64,000 nt of DNA, taken from assembly GCA_010909165.1 (NCBI GenBank), contig MU008161.1, forward strand, positions 186,001-250,000, given 5' to 3'. A program made the position numbers and the translations under genes. The first letter of the stretch is position 1. Each line of letters starts with the position of its first letter. The notes below the pieces were generated by a model. That model searched no databases and had not been told where the DNA came from. It saw only the letters and a list, made by a program, of their open reading frames with translations. Shown here one piece after another: positions 58,628 to 64,000 of this stretch. This DNA comes from Anthoceros angustus. Lineage: Eukaryota > Streptophyta > Anthocerotopsida > Anthocerotales > Anthocerotaceae.

Positions 58628-60129
58628 CGGGGAGAGGTGCTGGTGCCGCGATGCCACGCCCGGGCTAGACGTGCCCTTCTCTGCCTCGCATTCCAACGCT
58701 CGGTTTGGGGAGCGGTAGACCGGGCGGCGGAACCGGGTGCAGGATAGGCACGGGCGCAGCCACCGGGTAATACGTACACTGGGCGTGTAGGCGAAGGGGT
58801 CGGCCGGAGGAGGATTATAGAGCGGGCAGAGCGGCGGGGCGGCGAAACCTGGTTTCGCCGGGTTGCGCCAGGTGGGGTGGGGAGCGCAACTGCGCCTGCG
58901 CCGCTTTCTTCATTAATTAGGCGCGGGATGAAACTGGGGTTACCACGTCTGGCGATGGGGTGAAGCCGTACTTCTCCTGACGGCTGGCGGAGGAAAGCCC
59001 GCAGCTGGCCGCCACGGCAGCGCGGCGAAAGTGGACGCTGTCCTTTGCCGGGCACGGCGTTAATGGCAGCCTGGGCCGCGCGGTAACTGCGTCCGGGGCT
59101 ATCTTTTACGCTCCAGCGTCCTTTGCTCCACACGAGCGGCCCATTTCTTTCCGTTGCGCCGACTGGGGTGTTTAAGGCCGGTGATTTCTTTCCGACCCCG
59201 GCCCTCGGCCGAGGAATCTCGTCGCTAAAGCAGCGGTCAAATCTGACACAAAAGACAGTGCCGACGAAACCCAAAGTCCCCGAATCATTCTCATTCCACA
59301 AATTAACCTTCATAACCCGCTGAAAATATGGAATTGAAGAGGCAAGTTGAAGGGTCTGGGGCTGGGGCTGTGGCTGTGGCTGTGGCTGAGACAGAGGCAG
59401 GGGCAGGCGCAGGGCCGCACCGGCAAGGACAGCGCGGGAATATCCACGTCGCTCCACCTTGCTGGTGCTGCTGCCTTCACTGTAGACACAGCCGGAGAGA
59501 TTATGTAAGCATGACTCCATGCTTTCACACTTTCTGCTGTACATGCTTTGTGTGGATCACCTCCGAATGAGCACGCATTATTTCACCGCCACAACGCTTG
59601 GCTGGCCTTCTGGCCTTCCACCACATAACTCCAAGAGACCCGAGGGCCAAAATCTCCTCCTGCTCCTGCTATGTACATATGTAGGTGTAAGCAAGGACAA
59701 ACACATCTTTGCATGGCGCATAAAGTCCTCTTTTTCAAAATGTCCCTCCATGCTTGATTTATATTTTCTATCTCCTTTTTTCTGATCCGAGTGATGCGCC
59801 ACCACTTGTTTCACTACATATGTACGTAATTCAAGTTCGTTAAAGAGGGAATATAATATTGTTGAACTTCACGTTACTATGTATCGAGAACGAGAGCGAA
59901 CGTACATGTGCAATGTACTCTACTATGCATTCATGTTTCATTAGATAGGTTAACTACTCCGTCGAAAGGTTCGATCCTCTCTACTGTCATGTTAATGAGT
60001 AGCGTACCACAAGACGTCATAATGAATCGCGTACCACATGACTTCATAAGCGCATGTCTTTTGATGAGTTGGGTAAGATGAAATATGAATGAACCCGTGC
60101 AAGGGTATTCAATAAGCTCGTGCTCAGCC

Positions 60130-60345
60130 TAGCAGAATGTCAGCTTTACAGAGCGCTCATTGGAAGAGCTTTGCGAGACCATTCAAGGTGAACCAACCGA
60201 CTTTTAAGTTTTCGGTAGGCATTTATTTATAGCCAGCGTACCTACAGTATCTGTAAAGCGGTCATTGAAAGAGCTTTGCGAGACCATTCAAGGTGAACCA
60301 ACTAGCTTTAAGTAGGCATTTATTTATTTACAGCCAATGTACCTA
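60130..60345. repeat. direct repeat, about 105 bp, two copies
   Basis: The segment with gaaagagctttgcgagacca, aggtgaaccaac and ggcatttatttat occurs at about 60145-60240 and again at about 60255-60345 with small differences. Confidence 0.8.
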
Positions 60346-60800
60346 TCCATTCCTTCGTGCACCGTAAGTTGGGAGGAACCTATTTATGTATCAGAGTTAA
60401 TCATGCACTATTGACTTGGGCCTACGTGCCTTCCTTCATGCAATATGCCCTACATACCTTCCTTCATGTAGTAATATGCTAAGTTTGACGAAACGGAACA
60501 TATTTATGTACATATGTACAAGGAGTTAACCACGTGCTAGTATTGATGGGTCCTTACCCACCTTGGCGCACCTAAGGACTTATTTATGTCTATGCAGTTA
60601 ACTAGTACTAGTTGGTACCTACCTACCTTCGTGCACCCTAAGTTTGGCTGGACCTATATATTTATGTACATAGTGTATAAGGAATTAACTGCGTAGTACT
60701 CGTGGGTACCAACTTCCTACCTTGGTGCATCCTAAGTTTGCAGGTAGTATGGTACCTCCCTTGGTGCATCCTAAGTTTGGCAAAACCTATTCACATAGGT
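60345..60800. repeat. degenerate tandem array with 95-125 bp period
   Basis: About five imperfect units share the order: ccttcgtgcaccctaagttt, a purine-rich cctattt, atttatgtacata, and gttaact plus gtactagtgggtacc-like words. The units are too diverged for an exact consensus. Confidence 0.6.
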
Positions 60801-61394
60801 ACATAACCTAGGAATGAGGCTCTACATATTGTCTGACCATGTCTTCATGCCTGATCTGACTAAGCATTAATGGCATTAATGTCATACCTTCACTACCATA
60901 ATATCCTTCCTTGCCCTTGCATACCTTATTCAAGGGGATATACACATGTTTCATTCCATATGTGAATAATTCCAACTCCACGATAATGCCTTGTACAACC
61001 GGTTCTGAGGTGAGAATTGTTCATCGAAATGTGTTTAAGTTATGTTATCGTAAGATCAAAATTAGTTACGCAAAAGTACACTTTTAGAATGATTCTTTGG
61101 ATTAGTATGAACTTTGATAGATAGAGATGAAAAATATGATGCATCTCTTTGATGATATTGGTCATCATATATTATATTCAACAACAATCATTGTTTGTAC
61201 GCATGATCACGGAGTGGAGTTTGTTATACGTGATGAAAATTATCATTACTTGTCCACATAATTATAGTATTGTACAAAATGACAACTTGGTGTAGCATTC
61301 CTGAAGTGATATTCACAAATGATTGATAATACATTAGCAGTCATTTTCGTACATTGATTCTAAATGCAAGGCAGGTGTACATCTGCATGTGATT

Positions 61395-61480
61395 GAAAAG
61401 GATAAGGAACAATTACTAGATGATGATGTGTAAAGGATAAGGAGGAATGACTAGATGGTGATGTGTAAAGGATGAGTAGG
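61395..61480. repeat. short tandem repeat with about 35-40 bp period
   Basis: The word order aaggataagga, gaatgactagatg(g)tgatgtgt recurs three times with small changes. Confidence 0.6.
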
Positions 61481-61993
61481 AATGAGCGCAATGTGATGTC
61501 AGCATGATGAGCGGCAAGGGATTTGATGCTCAAGTTTCAAGGAAAGGAGGCTTATGAAAATGAGAACATGATGGGAAATGTTGCCTATTACTTATTTGAC
61601 AACAAGACATGCTTGGCCAAACATGCATGAATTGTCTGACAAGGAAACATATTTGAAGAGAGACAGTCCGGGCTCTCAATTTCCATTCCAAGTTTAATCT
61701 ATTATATCGTATGAGAGAAAGAGGATTTTCCAACAAAAACAAGATAGCAAGAAGAAATGAGCTAGGACTAGGTATCTGCCTATCTCCACTCCATTTCCCT
61801 GACATTGTATAACAAAAAGCAGGATAAAAGTGCAGGAGAAAACATAGGTGGGATGGGATACGCATAGTTTTCAACAAATGCATCACATGGGATCGTGCTG
61901 TGCATATTGGATTGGATATTGGCAGGTTGGAGAAATTGATAGAGTAGTGAGCAAACCACATCTACATAGTGGCTTGGGGTGCCACATGATTGG

Positions 61994-62024
61994 GGCTCCG
62001 GCTCCGGCTCCGGCTCCAGCTCCG
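61994..62024. repeat. (GGCTCC)n hexanucleotide repeat
   Basis: Five units (the last imperfect) of ggctcc are present in a GC-rich patch. No gene is supported around it. Confidence 0.9.
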
Positions 62025-62214
62025 CCTTGCGGTAGCTCGGACGTGCAGGCGGACGTGCACAAATGAGGGAAGGGCATGCAATGCATGATGGATGTGAAAG
62101 GTGGAGGGCTGGACGCCGTGGACGGGCTGAGACGAATGCGAAAGCCAACGCGCTGCTGCAAACCCCGAGCACCCTCCATTTACGCATACATACATATCTG
62201 GATGTAAGCTCGCA

Positions 62215-62335
62215 GGCTGCTGGTGCTGGTGCTGGTGCGGGTTGTGTGTGTGGTATGTGTGGTTGCAGTGGTGGTTGGCTGTTGCAAATGCTGCAGCAGC
62301 AGCTGCTGCAGCTGCAGCTGCCGCAGCAGTTGAGC
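62215..62335. repeat. CTGGTG and CTGCAG-rich trinucleotide-like tract
   Basis: A ctggtg repeat is followed at 62290-62335 by overlapping ctgcag and cagcag words that form near-perfect palindromes. Confidence 0.75.
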
Positions 62336-63157
62336 AGGAATCCAAATAAAGGGCACGGAGGGCTGCACAAAACTGCACTGCATTGCCCTGGCCTGCCCTG
62401 GGTCCTGGGTCCTGGGTCCTGGGGCCCCGGACCTCGACCTCCTACTGGGTTGCGAGGAGGGTTGCTCTGACTCCCCTGACGCCCTTGTTTGCTTGCGACA
62501 GGTCACAGAGCAGAGCGCGGCAGCGAGGTGGTGGGCACTGGTATCCGCCCTCCTTCTTCGCCCAATAGCACAAGCTCCTGCTAATCCGGTGGTTAGCGTG
62601 CCATTCTTGGCAGAAGAAGGGAAGTGGAAGGGAAGCGGAAGGGAAGCGGAAGGGAATTAGAAGCCAAGTGTGTATCTAGAAGGGAGGGAATCGCGTCTCA
62701 CTGCCTGCCAATTCTTCCAGCCCCAGTGTCGTATCGTCGCGTCTGGGCCCATCATCTCACCACTTACTCAGTCGATTCGCCCATCATCAGCGCCTTCTGC
62801 AAAGCGTGCAGTGCGAAGCAAGCGCAAAGGGCAAAGGGCAAAGGGCGAAGGGCAAGGGCAAGCCGGGCGGGAATGATTGACGCAGCCCGGTGCCCGGTCC
62901 CGACCACCGGCACGCGGAGCGCTGTCGGGGCCTAGAGAGAGACTCCCCATACCTGATCCTGATGCTGATGATCTAGATAGCCCCCGGCCCCACTGCATTG
63001 CAGTAACAAGACACATAACAAAGAAATCCTGCAAAAAGCAAGCTTGCATCTCTAATCTCCCTCAGCCCCAAAGACCTGCGCGTGAAGGCATCGCTTTAAG
63101 GCCGCGCTTGGCGGGATGGCAAGTTGGAAGTCGAGCCCCAGCCCGAATCCCGATCGC

Positions 63158-63194
63158 CGATTTCCGATTTCCGATTTCCGATTCCCGATTTCGA
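63158..63194. repeat. (CGATTTC)n heptamer array
   Basis: Five tandem heptamers are present, one with a T-to-C change. Confidence 0.9.
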
Positions 63195-63570
63195 AACGCC
63201 CCTTCCCTCCCTTTGGACAAGCCTTATTTATAGACGGTCGCCATGAAAGCGGATCGTCTAATCCTGGATTTGCACTTAATGGCGCCGCACGTGGCACCCT
63301 TGAGTCCCAAAAAACAAACCAAGCCCAGGTCCCCAGCAGCCCAGCTCCCAGCATGACAAACCCCGCCAAACAAACGGCCATGCAAAAGCCCCCGGTCGCC
63401 GACCCCCGGCGGGCCGGCACCCTTCCTTCCCCTTGGGGTTTGGAGACCGTTGGGCGGAGAGGTTGACCGGCGGTCACGGGCCGGACACCCCGATTCACAT
63501 TCACATTCACGCCGCACGCGTGACCTCGACACAGGCAGCGGCTCTAACCCGTCACCATCAACCGTTCCCA

Positions 63571-63620
63571 TTCGGAATTCGGAATTCGGAATTCGGACTT
63601 GGGATTTCGGACTTCGGACG
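63571..63620. repeat. (GGAATTC)n heptamer array
   Basis: Three exact heptamers are followed by variants (ggacttg, ggatttc, ggacttc). Confidence 0.85.
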
Positions 63621-63716
63621 GACATCATGATTCCCGCCCCAACGGACACAAAGCCCGCCTGCCCGTTCCCTGGCTTTATTAACCCGCCCTCACCCTCAAC
63701 CCCAGAGGCTCAGCCT

Positions 63717-63757
63717 GACATAACATAACATAACATAACATGACATGACATGGTATG
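63717..63757. repeat. (ACATA)n pentamer array
   Basis: About four acata units are followed by three acatg units. Confidence 0.9.
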
Positions 63758-64000
63758 GCCAGCGCGCCGCCCCGGCTGTCATGTTACGGACGCTCTCCTG
63801 CCGCTGCGTCGCTCATCAACGGCGTCACATCGCTCCTCGCTGCCGCTACCTACCTGCTTACAGACAGCTAATAAGCCTTCAAATTCTGCTGCTAATCGTA
63901 CCGCAATGGGCAGAGGCAGCAGGCAGGCTGCAGATGGCAGCGCCCGTTTTCTGTTGCTGCAGCACGCAAGGCATCTACGGAGGCCGAGGCCCAAGCATTT

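Larger units (their letters stand above)
56952..59580. promoter_or_regulatory. GC-rich upstream region of the KRP gene with microsatellites
   Basis: It contains no supportable gene although long frames exist because stops are rare in GC-rich DNA; the 450-codon minus-strand frame at 58192-59544 is composition-driven. Notable tracts are (CTG)n at 57491-57519, ACGAC repeats at 58279-58300, CGAGA-type repeats at 58320-58440 and GAGGAC repeats at 58597-58627. The 5' leader and promoter of KRP are expected within the first few hundred bases. Confidence 0.4.
59585..61970. other. AT-rich intergenic sequence with degenerate tandem repeats
   Basis: No gene was found. The interval is occupied by two direct repeats at 60130-60340, a degenerate 95-125 bp tandem array at 60340-60800 and a short threefold repeat at 61395-61480. 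Confidence 0.5.
62336..64000. other. GC-rich sequence, no supportable gene
   Basis: Frames exist on both strands but have Pro/Arg/Ser-biased composition, contain simple repeats and show no domain. A TATA-like ttatttataga at 63225-63235 could belong to a promoter, but no coding start is convincing downstream. Simple repeats include ggtcctg at 62399-62424, ggaagggaagc at 62616-62652 and gcaaagg at 62822-62850. Confidence 0.4.

Noticed and set aside
58192-59544. A 450-codon minus-strand open frame
   Set aside because: It runs through microsatellites and very GC-rich DNA with few stops. Its composition is Arg/Ser/Leu/Pro-biased with repetitive Val-Leu and Pro-Gln runs, and no domain is visible.

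Overview
This is nuclear DNA of a land plant. Genes have many short introns (about 70-240 bp) with GT-AG or occasional GC-AG borders, and they include a thylakoid PSII subunit (PsbR), a plant-type peroxisomal IBR3 protein, a KRP/ICK CDK inhibitor, a thylakoid bestrophin-like channel and a very long intronless PLS-class PPR protein. The repetitive, lineage-amplified style of the PPR protein suggests a seed-free vascular plant (fern or lycophyte). That placement is inference and I cannot name the species.

Layout. Positions 1-16.5 kb are dense transposable-element debris. They hold a minus-strand LTR retrotransposon with a gag ORF, a tRNA-Asp-type primer binding site and a right-hand LTR region; an unrecognised plus-strand ORF pair; a copia reverse-transcriptase relic fused to a gypsy RNase H tail; gag relics in a 1.8 kb tandem duplication; and an LTR with its polypurine tract. 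Positions 17.8-24.7 kb form a gene island: an EF-hand mitochondrial carrier of the SAMTL type (+), psbR (-) and an unidentified multi-exon gene (+). Positions 25-30 kb are a second repeat zone with a 1.15 kb tandem duplication and a coiled-coil ORF. Positions 30.4-35 kb hold the 1,530-residue PPR protein.

Positions 36.2-46.6 kb carry three minus-strand genes for which I could derive complete exon chains: IBR3-like acyl-CoA dehydrogenase (17 exons, 823 aa, PTS1 at the C-terminus), a VCCN1-like chloride channel (4 exons) and diaminopimelate decarboxylase (7 exons, 511 aa). A C2H2 zinc-finger membrane protein (47.0-48.7 kb, +) lies head-to-head with the last of these. A decayed PPR gene (49.9-51.9 kb) separates it from ribosomal protein eS6 (52.9-54.2 kb, +, 249 aa), which converges on a KRP gene with an exceptionally long N-terminal exon (54.9-57.0 kb, -). 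The last 7 kb contain no gene I can support and are rich in 5-7 bp microsatellites and AT-rich degenerate tandem repeats.

The genes are ordinary nuclear housekeeping, plastid, peroxisome and mitochondrial genes that share no pathway. The most unusual features are four separate direct tandem duplications of repeat DNA whose second copies differ mainly at CAG/CTG/CCGG-type sites, and a PPR gene whose central part repeats with an almost exact 350-nt period. I found no CRISPR array, and no tRNA or rRNA gene was recognised by eye.
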